DNA of 64,000 bases from Corynebacterium epidermidicanis (lineage in GTDB: Bacteria > Actinomycetota > Actinomycetes > Mycobacteriales > Mycobacteriaceae): the NCBI RefSeq assembly GCF_001021025.1, contig NZ_CP011541.1, positions 2,232,001-2,296,000 on the forward strand. The letters run 5' to 3'. Made by a program: the position numbers and the translations under genes. The notes under the pieces were generated by a model, which worked only from the letters and a program-made list of their open reading frames with translations, made no database searches and was not told where the DNA came from. Below are positions 47,552 through 59,400 of the stretch, piece by piece; within the stretch, counting starts at the first letter, position 1, and each line of letters starts with the position of its first letter.

Positions 47552-47929
47552 CTAAGTTCTTAACGACTTCCGAGATCGCCGGGCAACCACGGCAACATCG
47601 GCGAAAGAGTGCGGAATGGGCGCTGCCGGCTTGTGGACGGTGATCTCCACAGCATGCAGTAGCTCAAAGCGTTCCATTACTGTATTCGCCACTTCCGCAG
47701 CGACCGTTTCAATCAGATCGCGTGGTTCGCCTGTGACGATGTCAACGATCAGCTGCGCCAACTCAGCATAGTTCAGTGTGAGCGTTAAGTCATCGGCTGC
47801 GGCAGCCGGGGCAGTGTCCAGCCAACAGGTCGCATCAATAACGAACTTTTGCCCTTCCCGACGTTCAAAATCGAACACCCCGTGGTAACCGAAACACTCC
47901 AATCCGGTCAGTTCAATCCGGTCAGCCAT
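47552..47929 (-). CDS. folB: Dihydroneopterin aldolase
   Basis: 125 residues from the ATG at 47929 ([20 protein letters not shown]); a longer frame to 48091 lies inside folP and is rejected. [14 protein letters not shown] is the catalytic start, followed by [16 protein letters not shown] and the [17 protein letters not shown] end. It cleaves dihydroneopterin to the FolK substrate. It overlaps the folP stop by 8 bases. Confidence 0.95.
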   Translation of the reverse strand: MADRIELTGLECFGYHGVFDFERREGQKFVIDATCWLDTAPAAAADDLTLTLNYAELAQLIVDIVTGEPRDLIETVAAEVANTVMERFELLHAVEITVHKPAAPIPHSFADVAVVARRSRKSLRT

Positions 47930-48782
47930 GGCGCGCTCCCTGCCACGCCGCCACGACATCCACCGCATCTCGCGAGGACACCACATCGTGAACACGCACG
48001 CACCAAGCACCAGCCTGCGCCGAGAGGGTACTGACGGCCGCGGTGGCCGCATCAGCATCGAGTGGAGAAGCCTCCAGGCCCCGATCGCCACGGATCGCAG
48101 TCAAAAACCGCTTGCGTGAGGCACCCACCAGAATGGGATATTCCCCAGCCACGAACTCGGGCAGCGCCCGCAACAGCGCCCAGTTATCGACCGCCGTCTT
48201 CGCAAAGCCGAGCCCCGGATCAAGAACAATGTTCTCCGGCGAAATACCGGCGCGGATCGCTTTTTCAGTCAATTCCGCAAAAGTCTCATGGACATCGGCC
48301 ACCACATCCGCACCTCGGTGCGCGCTTCCAGCTGCATCACCGAATCGGTCCGTGCGCCAATGCATCAAACAAACAGGCAGGTCCTTCTCTGCCATCACCG
48401 CAAACATCTCTGGATCGGCCAAGCCACCGGACACATCGTTAATGAGGCTAACTCCGGCATCGGCGGACGCCGCCGCGACACTCGCCCGCATCGTATCCAC
48501 CGAGGTAGACACCCCAGCTTCGCGCAGCGCAGCGATCACGGGAACTACCCGCTCCAACTCCTGCTGGGCCGAAACCCGGGTTGCCCCGGGACGCGTGCTT
48601 TCTCCGCCGACGTCAATGAGGTCGGCGCCGGCGTCGACAAGCGCTAGGGCGTGGGCCACTGCCTTATCGACGTCCGTATATCGCCCACCGTCGGAAAAGG
48701 AATCGTCGGTGACGTTCACGATGCCCATCACGAGGCAGCGATCTGGGTTGGTGAGGTCCGAAACCCGCACTGTGCTAGGCAC
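47922..48782 (-). CDS. folP: Dihydropteroate synthase
   Basis: 286 residues from the GTG at 48782. It joins p-aminobenzoate and hydroxymethyl-dihydropterin pyrophosphate. The DHPS signatures [18 protein letters not shown] and [17 protein letters not shown] are complete; [20 protein letters not shown] and VGASRKRFL complete the TIM-barrel active site. This is the sulfonamide target. It overlaps folE and folB by 8 bases each. Confidence 0.96.
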   Translation of the reverse strand: MPSTVRVSDLTNPDRCLVMGIVNVTDDSFSDGGRYTDVDKAVAHALALVDAGADLIDVGGESTRPGATRVSAQQELERVVPVIAALREAGVSTSVDTMRASVAAASADAGVSLINDVSGGLADPEMFAVMAEKDLPVCLMHWRTDRFGDAAGSAHRGADVVADVHETFAELTEKAIRAGISPENIVLDPGLGFAKTAVDNWALLRALPEFVAGEYPILVGASRKRFLTAIRGDRGLEASPLDADAATAAVSTLSAQAGAWCVRVHDVVSSRDAVDVVAAWQGARHG

Positions 48783-49362
48783 CTCGAATCAAACTGAGAA
48801 CCTCCGCGCGAGAGGCCGCGTTGGTCTGGAATCCGCCCCGGACCGCAGAGGTCGTAGTGACGGCACCAGGCTTGCGGATGCCACGCATCGCCATGCAGAG
48901 GTGTTCACACTCGATGACAACTATGACGGCATGCGCGTCCAGCTTATGCAGCAGGGCATCGGCTACCTGCGAAGTCAGACGCTCTTGGACTTGCGGGCGC
49001 TTGGCGTACATATCCACCAGGCGGGCCAGCTTGGACAAACCCGTGACTTTGCCGTCTTTGCCTGGAATGTAGCCAATGTGGGCCTTGCCAAAGAAGGGAA
49101 CCAAGTGGTGCTCGCACGTGGAATAGATCGGGATGTCCCGGACCAACACCAACTCGCGGTGATCTTCCGAAAAAGTCTTGTTGAGGACCTCCGTCGGATC
49201 TACGTGCAACCCGGCGAAAACCTCCGCATAGGCCCGCGCCACGCGCGCTGGGGTCTCCCGCAGCCCCTCGCGGTCCGGGTCTTCCCCGACCGCGATCAAG
49301 AGCTCCCGAACGGCAGCTTCCGCGCGAGCGTGATCAATGTTTGCTGGCAGTGGATCAGTCAT
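48775..49362 (-). CDS. folE: GTP cyclohydrolase I
   Basis: 195 residues from the ATG at 49362 ([20 protein letters not shown]); a longer frame continues to 49524 inside ftsH and is rejected. Zinc ligands lie in [20 protein letters not shown] (Cys, His) and [17 protein letters not shown] (Cys). It catalyses the first step from GTP to dihydroneopterin triphosphate. It overlaps the ftsH stop by 8 bases. Confidence 0.95.
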   Translation of the reverse strand: MTDPLPANIDHARAEAAVRELLIAVGEDPDREGLRETPARVARAYAEVFAGLHVDPTEVLNKTFSEDHRELVLVRDIPIYSTCEHHLVPFFGKAHIGYIPGKDGKVTGLSKLARLVDMYAKRPQVQERLTSQVADALLHKLDAHAVIVVIECEHLCMAMRGIRKPGAVTTTSAVRGGFQTNAASRAEVLSLIRGA

Positions 49363-51886
49363 TGCGCTGCTCCGGGTTATCTGGCTGCTCGCGGTCTGGA
49401 AGTCGGAAACCGAACTCCTCCGTAGGCGCATCGCTTGGCCGTGGGCTGGCAGACTGCTTGTCTGCGTCTGCCGTACCTGTCTGGGTTGTTCCTGATTCAG
49501 GTGCGCCTGGTTCAGGTGCACCACCCACTGGGTGCGCCGTGCCCTGAGCGGGTGAATCAGGAGAGTAATTCTTCATCCCGGGGTGTGGCGCATGTTGCTG
49601 CTCACCAGCAGGAGCCGATGGAGTCTGCTGACCAGGGGCCACTGGAGGGGCGATCGGAGGTTGCTTTGGCTGCAGCTGAGCTTGCTGTGCATACGGATTC
49701 GCTTCGGAATCGTCGCGAGGTGGCCAGCCAGGTGCGGACCAGCCTGCAGGCGGTGGGGTGCCACCATAAGTTGGCACAGATTCAGGCGCAGCATGCTTGC
49801 CACCCGCAGGCGGCTGCCCAGGCTGAGCAGGGGCACCGGGCGCTTGCCATCCGCCTGGCTGCTGAGCACGCTGGGCTTCGAGCTCCCGCTGGCGACGCTC
49901 ACGCGCTGCCCGGGACGCCTCCAGGATGGAGAATCGCTTCGGTGGTTCCTCACCCCGCTCGATGGCGATCTCAACAGGAGTCTTCACCGGTTCCCGGCCG
50001 GCTTGTGCAGGGAAGTTCACTGCCTCACCAGGGAATACTTCCATCGCATCGCGCGGTTGCAGGCCTTCGAAAATGACTTCGAGGTCAGGACGACGCAACG
50101 TTTCTTTCTCCAGCAGCTTTTCCGCCAGTGTATCCAAGTAGTCGCGGTTTTCCGCCAGAATGGCATAGGCAGTTTCGTGCGCTTTGTTCACGAGGTATCG
50201 GGTTTGCTCGTCGATAGTTGCCTGCACGGTTGGCGACGGTGCGAAGGTGCCACCACCACCGCGGCCGGAGAATGGATCGCCTTCTTCGGTGCCGTACTTG
50301 ACCGTACCGATTTCCGGGCTCATGCCGTATTCGGTGATCATGGCACGCGCGATGCGGGTGGCTTGTTCGATGTCGTTGGAGGCTCCCGTGGTGGGTTCAC
50401 CGAAGACGAGTTCCTCGGCCGCGCGGCCGCCCATGGCGAAGACGATGCGGGCGAAGAGCTCGTCGCGGTTGTACATGCCCTTGTCGTCTTCTTGTTCGGT
50501 CATCGCAAAACCACCGGTCTTTCCACGGGACAAGATGGTGACCTTGTAAATGGACTCGATGTTCTTCAATCCCCAAGCAGCCAAGGTATGCCCACCTTCG
50601 TGGTAGGCGGTGACCTTCTTGACCTTTTCAGAAATGACCTTGGATTCCCGGCGCGGGCCACCGATGACGCGGTCAGTAGCTTCTTCCAACGCATCTGCGG
50701 TAATGACATTTCCGCCCACGCGTGCGGTAAGCAACGCAGCCTCATTCAAGACGTTGGCCAGATCCGCACCCGACATGCCTGCGGTGCGCTTGGCCAAGGT
50801 CTTGATATCCACGTCCTTAGCGAATGGCTTGCCCTTGGAATGGACTTCCAGGATCGCTTCGCGTCCCTTGAGATCTGGGTTAGTCACCGGGATCTGTCGG
50901 TCGAAGCGACCCGGGCGGAGCAGCGCGGGGTCGAGAATATCGGGACGGTTCGTGGCCGCCATCAGGATGACACCCTGGCGATCGCCGAAGCCGTCCATTT
51001 CCACCAGCAGCTGGTTCAGGGTCTGCTCGCGTTCATCATGTCCGCCACCCATACCGGCGCCACGCTGGCGACCAACTGCGTCGATTTCGTCGACGAAGAT
51101 GATGCACGGACTGTTCTCCTTGGCCTGCTTGAACAGGTCACGGACACGGGAAGCACCGACACCGACAAACATCTCGACGAAGTCAGAACCAGAAATTGAA
51201 TAGAACGGCACGCCTGCTTCACCGGCAACCGCACGCGCGAGCAAGGTCTTACCTGTGCCCGGAGGGCCATACAAAAGCACGCCACGCGGGATCTTCGCGC
51301 CAAGCGCTTCGTAGCGAGTTGGATCCTGCAGGAAGTCCTTAATTTCGTGAAGTTCTTCGACGGCTTCGTCAGCGCCGGCGACGTCGGCAAAAGTGTTCGT
51401 CGGCATGTCTTTGTTGAGTTCCTTGGCTCGGGAGCCACCGAACCCGAACATCCCCATTCCGCCAGACTGCATGCGCGACATGAAGAACATCAACAGGCCG
51501 AACAGCAGCAGCATCGGAATCAGCATCTGCAGCATGGAGCCCAAGAAGCTATCTCGGGTGACCTTGGTGTTGTATTCCTCGGCGTTGGCCTGGGCCACCT
51601 TATCGAAGATCACCGGGGCGGTTCGCGCAGGGTAATCGGCGATGATCTTGGTGACCCCGTCGCGTTCCTTCACCTTGATGGGGTCTTTGAGTTCCAGGCG
51701 TACCCGCTGTTCGCGGTCGTCGATTTGCGCCTTCTTGATGTTTTTGGCATCAAGCTGCGCAATTGCAATCGAAGTGTCAGCCTTTTGGTAATTGCGGGTT
51801 TCGCTGGTCAACGTGGTCATGATGAAGAGCGAGATCAGCAAAACCGCGGCGATGCCGCCGTAGCGGAGGAGTTTCTTATTGTCCAT
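49355..51886 (-). CDS. ftsH: ATP-dependent zinc metalloprotease FtsH
   Basis: 843 residues from the ATG at 51886 ([20 protein letters not shown]); a TTG at 51913 is a weaker alternative. Two membrane helices (about 8-28 and 112-130) flank a periplasmic domain. The AAA domain has Walker [13 protein letters not shown] and the [12 protein letters not shown]; the protease zinc site is [13 protein letters not shown]. The C-terminal 200 residues are Pro/Gln/Gly-rich and disordered, longer than in E. coli (644 residues) but usual in corynebacteria. It is the first gene of the folE-P-B-K run. Confidence 0.95.
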   Translation of the reverse strand: MDNKKLLRYGGIAAVLLISLFIMTTLTSETRNYQKADTSIAIAQLDAKNIKKAQIDDREQRVRLELKDPIKVKERDGVTKIIADYPARTAPVIFDKVAQANAEEYNTKVTRDSFLGSMLQMLIPMLLLFGLLMFFMSRMQSGGMGMFGFGGSRAKELNKDMPTNTFADVAGADEAVEELHEIKDFLQDPTRYEALGAKIPRGVLLYGPPGTGKTLLARAVAGEAGVPFYSISGSDFVEMFVGVGASRVRDLFKQAKENSPCIIFVDEIDAVGRQRGAGMGGGHDEREQTLNQLLVEMDGFGDRQGVILMAATNRPDILDPALLRPGRFDRQIPVTNPDLKGREAILEVHSKGKPFAKDVDIKTLAKRTAGMSGADLANVLNEAALLTARVGGNVITADALEEATDRVIGGPRRESKVISEKVKKVTAYHEGGHTLAAWGLKNIESIYKVTILSRGKTGGFAMTEQEDDKGMYNRDELFARIVFAMGGRAAEELVFGEPTTGASNDIEQATRIARAMITEYGMSPEIGTVKYGTEEGDPFSGRGGGGTFAPSPTVQATIDEQTRYLVNKAHETAYAILAENRDYLDTLAEKLLEKETLRRPDLEVIFEGLQPRDAMEVFPGEAVNFPAQAGREPVKTPVEIAIERGEEPPKRFSILEASRAARERRQRELEAQRAQQPGGWQAPGAPAQPGQPPAGGKHAAPESVPTYGGTPPPAGWSAPGWPPRDDSEANPYAQQAQLQPKQPPIAPPVAPGQQTPSAPAGEQQHAPHPGMKNYSPDSPAQGTAHPVGGAPEPGAPESGTTQTGTADADKQSASPRPSDAPTEEFGFRLPDREQPDNPEQRND

Positions 51887-52013
51887 AGATACCGCCACCA
51901 CGTTTGCACTCAAACGCAGCGGCCGGAACCTTTCTAGGTAGCAACGGGGAAGATTAACAGGAGATCAACGAACAACAATGGTGCTTTAGTTCCCAGAGTT
52001 GTCGCTCGCAACG

Positions 52014-52598
52014 CTAGTTGCTGTAGACCTTCGGGTGCAGCGTGCCGACGAACGGCAGGTCACGGTAGCGTTCGGCGTAGTCAAGGCCGTAGCCGATCAC
52101 GAATTCATTGGGGATTTCAAAGCCAACATCGAGCAGGTCAATCTTTGCTTTAACCGCTTCCGGCTTGCGCAGCAGCGACACGACTTCCAGCGACTTTGGA
52201 TTTCGGTTTTGCAGGTTCTTCAACAGCCAGGACAGGGTAAGCCCGGAGTCGATAATGTCCTCCACGATCAGAACGTCACGACCTTCAATATCGCGGTCTA
52301 GGTCTTTGAGAATACGGACCACGCCGGATGAGCTGGTGGCGTTGCCATAGGAGGAGACAGCCATGAATTCCATTTGGCTTGGAATGTTCAAAGCGCGAGC
52401 GAAGTCAGTGATAAAGATAGCTGCGCCTTTGAGCACACAGACCAACAGCAGGTCATCTTCGGAATCGCGGTACTTTTCCGAGACTTTGTCGGCAAGTTCC
52501 TGAATCCGATTGTGCAGCGTGCGCTCGTCGATAAGCACCGCCTCTACATCATCCCCGTAGCGGTTAGCTGGAACGTTGAAATCCTTGATGTCATGCAT
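52014..52598 (-). CDS. hpt: Hypoxanthine phosphoribosyltransferase
   Basis: 194 residues from the ATG at 52598 ([20 protein letters not shown]); the upstream extension is not coding. It salvages hypoxanthine and guanine with PRPP. PRPP-binding motif [20 protein letters not shown] and the flexible-loop region [13 protein letters not shown] are visible, with [18 protein letters not shown] at the C-terminus. The order dacB-tilS-hpt-ftsH is the conserved actinobacterial one. Confidence 0.95.
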   Translation of the reverse strand: MHDIKDFNVPANRYGDDVEAVLIDERTLHNRIQELADKVSEKYRDSEDDLLLVCVLKGAAIFITDFARALNIPSQMEFMAVSSYGNATSSSGVVRILKDLDRDIEGRDVLIVEDIIDSGLTLSWLLKNLQNRNPKSLEVVSLLRKPEAVKAKIDLLDVGFEIPNEFVIGYGLDYAERYRDLPFVGTLHPKVYSN

Positions 52599-52698
52599 GT
52601 GCGCCGGTCCCTTAACTTTCGGAAGTGCTCGCAAAATAAAACAGTTACAGCCAGCTTGCCACTTTTTCGCCCCCAGCACCAAGAATGCGTCGGAAAAT

Positions 52699-53616
52699 CT
52701 AGTCGATAACTAACTTCCCTGCCACCCGGGACACGTTTCGCCGCACACCTGCATGCCCGCCCACCGCGATGGGCCCTTGCCCATGCCAATCCGTAACAAG
52801 CCGCTCGACTTCCCGAACCACGACCCAACTGACCTGGCCCACCTCCCGGTGGAGGAACTCCGCGATGCTCGCCTGGCGCACCGCGGGGTGCACTGCCCGC
52901 AGCTTTGCGACGTCCATCGCCACCGACTCCCCCCGCACGAAGTCCTGTAAAAGCGCTGCTCGCTCCGCTGCCTGGGCGATCGCCGGCACCGCATCTGAGG
53001 CGATGAGTTCGCTGAGGTGGGGCAACGTGTGTTGGCGTACGGCGACGCGTCGAAAAGCGGGGTTTTGGTTGTGGGGATCCTGCCATGGACTTAATCCGAG
53101 CTCAGCGCAAGCGCCGTGGGTGTCGGCACGCCGAACGGTGAGCAGCGGCCGCACGAGCGAAGTGGTTCCGAGTTGGGTCACGGGCAGCATTCCGGCTGGA
53201 TTTCCGCGCAGCGCCCCCAGCAGGTAGGTTTCGGCCTGATCGTCCATAGTGTGCGCCACCCACACGGGTCTGGGTGATCGGGCGAAGACTTCGTAACGAG
53301 AGCGGCGCGCCTGCGCCTCCAGGTTTCCTTGTGCGACTTTAACGCGCTGGATTTCGCTCGTGCACCCCATGGATTGAGCTGTTTCGGCGGCGCTGGCACT
53401 CACTTCGGCTGATCCAGGTTGTAGTCCGTGGTCAATGCAAATGGCATGGACGTCACAGCCCTCGGCCCGGGCGGCTGCGACCAGGCTGAGGGAATCTGCG
53501 CCGCCGGATAGCCCCACCGCGACCTGAGCGCTAAGAAAGGGGCGGATGGCTACCCGAAGTTTCAAGAAGTGTGGTGACTTGCGTGGCAGGGACAACTCGC
53601 CGATATGGGTGGGCAT
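52699..53616 (-). CDS. tilS: tRNA(Ile)-lysidine synthase
   Basis: 305 residues. The N-terminal PP-loop ATPase motif is [37 protein letters not shown] and [20 protein letters not shown] (substrate-binding) follow. The C-terminal RNA-binding part is short, as in other actinobacteria. It modifies C34 of tRNA-Ile(CAU), which is needed for AUA decoding. The ATG overlaps the dacB stop by one base. Confidence 0.94.
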   Translation of the reverse strand: MPTHIGELSLPRKSPHFLKLRVAIRPFLSAQVAVGLSGGADSLSLVAAARAEGCDVHAICIDHGLQPGSAEVSASAAETAQSMGCTSEIQRVKVAQGNLEAQARRSRYEVFARSPRPVWVAHTMDDQAETYLLGALRGNPAGMLPVTQLGTTSLVRPLLTVRRADTHGACAELGLSPWQDPHNQNPAFRRVAVRQHTLPHLSELIASDAVPAIAQAAERAALLQDFVRGESVAMDVAKLRAVHPAVRQASIAEFLHREVGQVSWVVVREVERLVTDWHGQGPIAVGGHAGVRRNVSRVAGKLVID

Positions 53617-54875
53617 CAGCGCAGGCCTGCGGCAAATTCGTCGAGGGCAACGCGGGCGGGCAGGATGTCGGAGTCATTGGACAGCAGCGCAAAGGTGTAG
53701 ACGTGCCCTTGTTCGGAAACCGCATAACCGGCTAGCGCTGACGTCCCAGTCAGTGTGCCTGTTTTTGCACGCACCCAACCGCGGGCGGGTGAGCTTTGAT
53801 ATCTGACGGCGAGGGTTCCGTTACCGCCTGCTACCGGCAGCGCTGCCAGCAGCGGACGCAGCTGGTCGCGTTGGGTAGCGGTGAGCAGCACCTGGTTGAG
53901 CAAGCGTGGCGTGTTGCGGTTGCTCTCGGAAAGTCCCGAATTGTCTTTCAAATCGAGCCCCGTTAGGTCAATACCTAGCTCCCGCAGGCAATCTTGGGTG
54001 GCGGCGACCGCAGCAGCGAAGTCGCTTCCAGTGCCACGTTTGATAGCCACCTCGCGGCCAATTGCCTCGGCCATGACGTTGTCCGAATCCAGCATCATCG
54101 CTTCCAGACGCTGCGAAAGTGGCGGTGATTCCACCCGTGCAACCACGGTGGCCCCTTGCGGAGCAGTCCCAGTCCCAGCGGTGGCGTCGAGGCGCAGCGC
54201 CAACTCCTGTGCTACCGCCAGCGCCGGCTGATGAGTGCGTGGCACATCTCCGGTTTTCGCCCCAATCCGGCCGCCATAGAGCATGGCGGGCTGCATAGGC
54301 GCGATGTAGCCTGCGTCAATGTCTTCAGGGTTCCAGGTTTGCAGTACGTCAGTGCCGGTCCAGGCCGACGTATCGATCAACACGCGCTGCGCACTTCCGA
54401 TCTGGCGGGCCAATTCATCCAGCTGCTCAGCAGTCATCCAGACATCCCCGGCAGCCTTGATCACAACTGTCCCCGTTTCCGCTGCTACCACCTCGGTGGC
54501 AATGCGGTCGTCCGGCCCCAGCGCATGCAATGCGGCCGCCGCAGTGAGCACCTTCGTGGTCGACGCCGGGCGCGAAGGCTGGGACGAGGCTTTCTCCCAA
54601 ACGATCTCACCGGTGCTGGCATCACTGACCTGGCCGGTTAGCGTGCCGAGGCGGGGGTCCGCAGCCAGGCGGTCAAGTTTCGTCCGCAGTTGCGCGACAT
54701 CGGTGGCCGGCCCGTTGGCTACCGGCAACTGGCGGGTTGGGGCAGCAATTGTCGACGCCGGGGCGTAGGTCAATTCCCCCACACCTGCATTCTTGACAAC
54801 GGCAAACGTCGATACGCCACCCACGGCGAGCACGGTCACGCCGACAGCTGCAACCCATCCAACCTTTTTCAGCAC
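53616..54875 (-). CDS. dacB: D-alanyl-D-alanine carboxypeptidase/endopeptidase (PBP4 type)
   Basis: 419 residues. An N-terminal membrane anchor or signal (VAAVGVTVLAVGGVSTFAVV) is followed by the penicillin-binding fold: SxxK as PASTTKVLTAA near residue 104, SxN as LDSDNVMAE and KTG as RAKTGTLTGTSALAG. It trims or cross-link-cleaves peptidoglycan outside the membrane. Shorter than E. coli PBP4 (477 residues), with a smaller inserted domain. It is divergent from ppa. Confidence 0.93.
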   Translation of the reverse strand: MLKKVGWVAAVGVTVLAVGGVSTFAVVKNAGVGELTYAPASTIAAPTRQLPVANGPATDVAQLRTKLDRLAADPRLGTLTGQVSDASTGEIVWEKASSQPSRPASTTKVLTAAAALHALGPDDRIATEVVAAETGTVVIKAAGDVWMTAEQLDELARQIGSAQRVLIDTSAWTGTDVLQTWNPEDIDAGYIAPMQPAMLYGGRIGAKTGDVPRTHQPALAVAQELALRLDATAGTGTAPQGATVVARVESPPLSQRLEAMMLDSDNVMAEAIGREVAIKRGTGSDFAAAVAATQDCLRELGIDLTGLDLKDNSGLSESNRNTPRLLNQVLLTATQRDQLRPLLAALPVAGGNGTLAVRYQSSPARGWVRAKTGTLTGTSALAGYAVSEQGHVYTFALLSNDSDILPARVALDEFAAGLR

Positions 54876-54963
54876 CCCACCAGGTTAGCCCTCTTGACGG
54901 TGTCACCGGCTTACCGGCGCTACGATAGAAGGGACTTTTGCCCGAAAATATCAAGGAGTGCGC

Positions 54964-55440
54964 ATGAGCATCGAAGTAACGATCGAAATCCCAAAGGGTT
55001 CCCGCAACAAGTACGAAGTTGACCACGAGACCGGCAAGGTCTACCTCGACCGCTACCTGTTCACCCCGATGGCCTACCCGCTGGACTACGGCTTCATCGA
55101 CCACACCCTCGGCGAAGACGGCGACCCACTCGACGCACTCGTCATCCTTCCCGAGCCAGTATTCCCGGGCGTCATCGTGAAGGCTCGGCCACTCGGCGTG
55201 TTCAAAATGACCGATGAGGCTGGTGGCGACGACAAGCTGCTCTGCGTTGTCGACGACGTACGCTGGAACCACCTGCAGGACATCTCAGATGTCTCCGATT
55301 TCCAGAAGGACGAAATCGAGCACTTCTTCACCCGCTACAAGGACCTAGAGCCTAACAAGGAAGTCACCGGCTCTGGCTGGGGCGACAAGGCAGAAGCTGA
55401 GCGCATCTTGGCAGAAGCGATCGAGCGTTACGGCAAGTAA
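54964..55440 (+). CDS. ppa: Inorganic pyrophosphatase (family I)
   Basis: 158 residues from the ATG at 54964, which has AAGGAG 5 bases upstream; the GTG at 54958 overlaps that site. Active-site blocks: [47 protein letters not shown] (metal-binding acidic residues) and [11 protein letters not shown] cytosolic hexamer that drives biosynthetic reactions by hydrolysing pyrophosphate. Monocistronic, with its own terminator. Confidence 0.96.
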   Translation: MSIEVTIEIPKGSRNKYEVDHETGKVYLDRYLFTPMAYPLDYGFIDHTLGEDGDPLDALVILPEPVFPGVIVKARPLGVFKMTDEAGGDDKLLCVVDDVRWNHLQDISDVSDFQKDEIEHFFTRYKDLEPNKEVTGSGWGDKAEAERILAEAIERYGK

Positions 55441-55457
55441 TCCCGCTTCGCTGCACT

Positions 55458-55506
55458 AGGTGTGGAGCTGCCTCTTCTATTCGGAGGCGGCTCCGCACCT
55501 TTTTTG
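55458..55506 (+). terminator. Terminator of ppa
   Basis: A long stem AGGTGTGGAGCTGCCTC against GAGGCGGCTCCGCACCT (two mismatches) followed by six T. Confidence 0.9.
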
Positions 55507-55628
55507 CTTGAGGCGTTGATCGCCTCCGAGATTGCCCACTTGTGGCACTTCTCGACCATCTGAAAGGCCCTCTGCAGATTGGTACAGTGGGAAATAGTTC
55601 AACATTTCGCACACTAAGGAGACTCCCA

Positions 55629-55916
55629 ATGAAATCTATAGCAGTAACCGAAGTACCTAAAGATGCCCAGCTCGTTGATGTCCGCGAAGTAGCTGAATGG
55701 GATGAGATCCACGCCAAAGGCTCCGTAAACTACCCGATGAGCGAATTTACCTTGCACACCGGCAAGCTGGACCGATCACGTCCGGTGTACGTCATTTGTA
55801 AGAGTGGTGGCCGTTCGGCGCAGGTCGCGGAATACCTGAACGAAGCTGGTATCGAGGCGATCAACGTCGAAGGTGGTACTACCGCCTGGGTAGATGCCGG
55901 GCTACCTACTGAATAA
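55629..55916 (+). CDS. Rhodanese-like domain protein
   Basis: 95-residue single-domain rhodanese (sulfurtransferase). LVDVREVAEWDEIHAKGSVN is the N-terminal signature and the active-site loop CKSGGRSAQVAEYL carries the catalytic cysteine; INVEGGTTAWVDAGLP ends the domain. Small stand-alone rhodaneses handle persulfide sulfur. The ATG follows AAGGAGACTCCCA. It lies between ppa and the MarR gene as a single gene. Confidence 0.9.
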   Translation: MKSIAVTEVPKDAQLVDVREVAEWDEIHAKGSVNYPMSEFTLHTGKLDRSRPVYVICKSGGRSAQVAEYLNEAGIEAINVEGGTTAWVDAGLPTE

Positions 55917-55984
55917 GCATTTGCCCACCCTCTCAATAGTGGTGGATCACCAATGATTTCTTAATTCTATGGTGGGGACGTAGG

Positions 55985-56440
55985 ATGGCAGGCGTGACTA
56001 GTCCAACCGAAATCCCCACCTTATTGCTGGAATCGCCCTCCTTTCAATTGGAAAGGTTGCGGCGCCGCACTCGTGACGAAGTAGAAGCTAGCCTCTCCAC
56101 CAAAAACACCTCACTGCGTGAGTACTGGGTGCTCACCTGCCTGATCACCGGCGATGCGGCCAGTCAGTCGTCGCTTTGCGAGACGCTCGTCATCGATGCC
56201 TCCGACATGGTGCGCCTCATCGACGCGCTGGAAAGGCACGGCTGGGTCAAGCGGGAGCGCGATCCAAAAGACCGCCGTCGGCAAATCGTGACCAGCACCA
56301 AGAAGGGCAAGACGGCGCATGCGGAGCTAGCCGCCCTGGTGGCTGAAGCGGAGGATCGCGCGCTGGACGAATCAACGTCCAAGCAGCTGAAGCATCTGAA
56401 GAAGTTGGCCAAGTCCATCATTGTGACGGAGGACGACTAA
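55985..56440 (+). CDS. MarR-family transcriptional regulator
   Basis: 151 residues. The winged helix is QSSLCETLVIDASDMVRLID with wing KRERDPKDRRRQIVTSTKKG; dimerisation helices lie at both ends. Ligand unknown. It lies 3 bases upstream of the Pls-type NRPS start on the same strand, so it is co-transcribed with it and probably autoregulates the pair. Confidence 0.9.
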   Translation: MAGVTSPTEIPTLLLESPSFQLERLRRRTRDEVEASLSTKNTSLREYWVLTCLITGDAASQSSLCETLVIDASDMVRLIDALERHGWVKRERDPKDRRRQIVTSTKKGKTAHAELAALVAEAEDRALDESTSKQLKHLKKLAKSIIVTEDD

Positions 56441-56443
56441 GCC

Positions 56444-59400
56444 GTGACTTCACCGCATCCACTTACCCTGGACCGGGTGCCAGGCCAGTATCTGCGTGGC
56501 GCTGAAGCGGCGCCTCCCCGAACTCTGTACGACATCCTCGTCTCCACTGCCTCCGCCAACCCGGACGCAGCCGCCATTGACGACGGCACCGTCCTCACCT
56601 ACGCCGACCTCATGGAGGAAGTCGATGCCTTAGCGAACCATCTGCATGACAATGGCATTCGGCGTGGCGACCGCATCGGTATTCGGATGTCCTCTGGCTC
56701 CAAGGACCTCTACCTCGCGATCCTGGCCACGATCGCCGCCGGTGCGGCCTACGTGCCCGTCGACGCCGACGACCCCGAGGAACGCGCCGACATGGTCTTC
56801 GGAGAAGCCGATGTCAACGCTGTGTTTACCGACGAAGGCTTGGTCATCAAGCGGCGTAGCACTTCCGGAGACACCAGACGCCCTCAGCTCGACGACGACG
56901 CCTGGATCATCTTCACCTCCGGCTCCACCGGAAAGCCGAAAGGTGTGGCCGTGTCTCACCGCAGCGCAGCAGCATTCGTGGATGCCGAGGCCCAGCTTTT
57001 CCTCGTAAACTCGCCCGGCGGCCCGCTTGGCGCCGATGACCGTGTGCTTGCTGGTTTGTCAGTAGCTTTCGACGCCAGCTGTGAAGAAATGTGGCTGGCC
57101 TGGGGCCACGGCGCCTGCTTGGTTCCGGCACCTCGCTCGCTAGTACGTTCCGGGATGGATCTTGGCCCCTGGCTAATCCGACAAGACATCACGGTGGTGT
57201 CCACCGTGCCGACGCTCGCCGGAATGTGGCCGGCCGAAGCCCTCGATAACGTGCGTCTGCTCATTTTTGGCGGCGAAGCCTGCCCACCAGAACTGGTGGA
57301 ACGCCTCGCGACCGCCGACCGAGAAGTATGGAACACCTACGGCCCCACCGAGGCAACCGTGGTCGCTTGCGCAACAACGATGCACCCAAACCAGCCCGTC
57401 AGTATTGGCCTGCCATTGGCTGGGTGGGATCTTGTCGTCGTCGATAAGCAAGAGCAGCCGGTGGCTGTGGGTGAAGTGGGCGAATTGGTAATCGGCGGCG
57501 TCGGGCTAGCTCGCTATCTTGACCCGCTGAAGGACGCCGAGAAATATGCTCCTATGCCATCAATCGGGTGGGAGCGCGCGTACCGCTCGGGCGATCACGT
57601 GCGTCTGGAAGAAGATGGCCTGTACTTTGTTGGCCGGGTAGATGACCAGGTGAAAATTGGTGGTCGCCGCATTGAACTTGGCGAGGTTGAGGCCGGGGTA
57701 GCGTCGCTGCCAAACGTGCGAATGTCCGCGGTTGCGGTACAGACCACCGGGGCGGGCGATAAAGTGCTCGTCGGCTACGTTGCCTTGGAGGATCCCGCCC
57801 AGAGTTTCGACCACGCCGTAGCCCACGCGCGCCTTTCCGAGATCATGCCGGCCGCGCTCGTGCCGCGGATCCACGTAATGGACGACATTCCAGTGCGCAC
57901 CTCCGGCAAGGCAGATAAGAAGGCCCTGCCCTGGCCATTGCCTGGCACGACGGTGGAGGCAGCAGATCTCACCGCCACTCAGCAGTGGTTGGCGGAACTG
58001 TGGGTGGAGACCTTGGGTATCTCCGTCGACTCCAAGCATGCCGACTTCTTCGAACTGGGTGGCACCTCGCTCGCGGCCGCGACCCTAGTCGGGTCCATCC
58101 GCGACCGCGTACCCACCGTATCTGTGCGCGACCTATACGACCACCCGCGACTCGAGCTGCTAGCAGAACGTGTCGATGCGATCGCTGCAGCTAGTGGCAT
58201 CACCATCGCCCCAACCGAAACCGTGCCACAGCACAGCCAAGTGCGACCAGTGGGCGCAGGCACCCGGCTTGCTCAGTTGCTCATCCAGCTTCCGGCGATG
58301 ACGCTGGCTGGCACGCAGTGGATCGCGGGGCTTGCCCTGCTCAATTCGCTGCTCAGCACCATGCATGTGGGTTGGGCCGTGCCGATTTCCTGGTGGGTCT
58401 CGGGCGCTCTGGGACTCATCTTCCTCACGCCCCTGGGCCGGCTGCCCATCGGCGCGCTGCTCATCCGAGCGCTAACTGGGTCTATTCAACCGGGCGACTA
58501 TCCCCGAGGCGGCAGTGTGCACCTGCGCATCTGGGCCGCGGAGCGACTGGCAGACACCTCCGGTGCTCAAAACATCTCCGGCGCGACCTGGATCCTTACT
58601 TATGCCCGACTCATCGGCGCGAAGATCGGCCGGGCCGTCGATTTGCACACCTTACCTCCGGTTACCGGACTGCTCACGCTGGGCGACCACGCCGCTGTAG
58701 AGCCCGAGGTTGATCTGACCGGCTACTGGGTGGAAGGCGACGTGGTCCATGTGGGCGCGATCGAAGTGGGAGCCAATGCCCGCATCGGCGCCCGATCCAC
58801 TTTGCTGCCTGGCACAGTGATCGGCGAGGATGCGCATGTGGAAGCTGGCTCCACGATCACCGCCGACAAGAAGGTCAAGGCGGGTGCCCGGTGGGCAGGC
58901 TCCCCTGCCCGCAAAGTTGGGCGTTCGAAGCATCGGTTCCCTGACGAGCATCCGCCACGTCGCAGTTACTGGGTGCCCCTCTACGGACTGACATCGATGT
59001 GGCTGTCGATCATGCCGCTGCTAGCGCTGGCTGCAGGCGCGCTCGTCGTTATTGTCCCTGGCCAACGGTTTGCCTCTTCTGGCACAGGCTGGACGGCCCT
59101 CGGCTGGGCGCTGGCCTTCACCCCCCTGGGTGCACTCACCGCCTTCGCGACATTCATGATCCTCGTCTGGCTCCAAGTCCGCCTGTGTGGCCTGGGGATT
59201 CGCCCCGGCGTCACCCCGGTGCGCAGCCTCCAGGGCTGGCGCCTGTGGACCACGGAGCGACTGCTTGACGACGCCCGTACCTACCTATTCCCCCTGTATG
59301 CCTCTCAGCTGACCCCAGTATGGTTTAGGAGCCTCGGCGCGAAGGTGGGCAAGAACGCGGAAATCTCCACCTCCGTGATGATCCCGAAGCTCGCCGACAT

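Noticed and set aside
48043..49425. 460-residue open frame antisense to folP/folE
   Set aside because: Both sense genes show complete family motifs; the antisense frame shows none.
49583..51199. 538-residue open frame antisense to ftsH
   Set aside because: Mirror of the FtsH AAA and protease frame, rich in improbable runs; no promoter.
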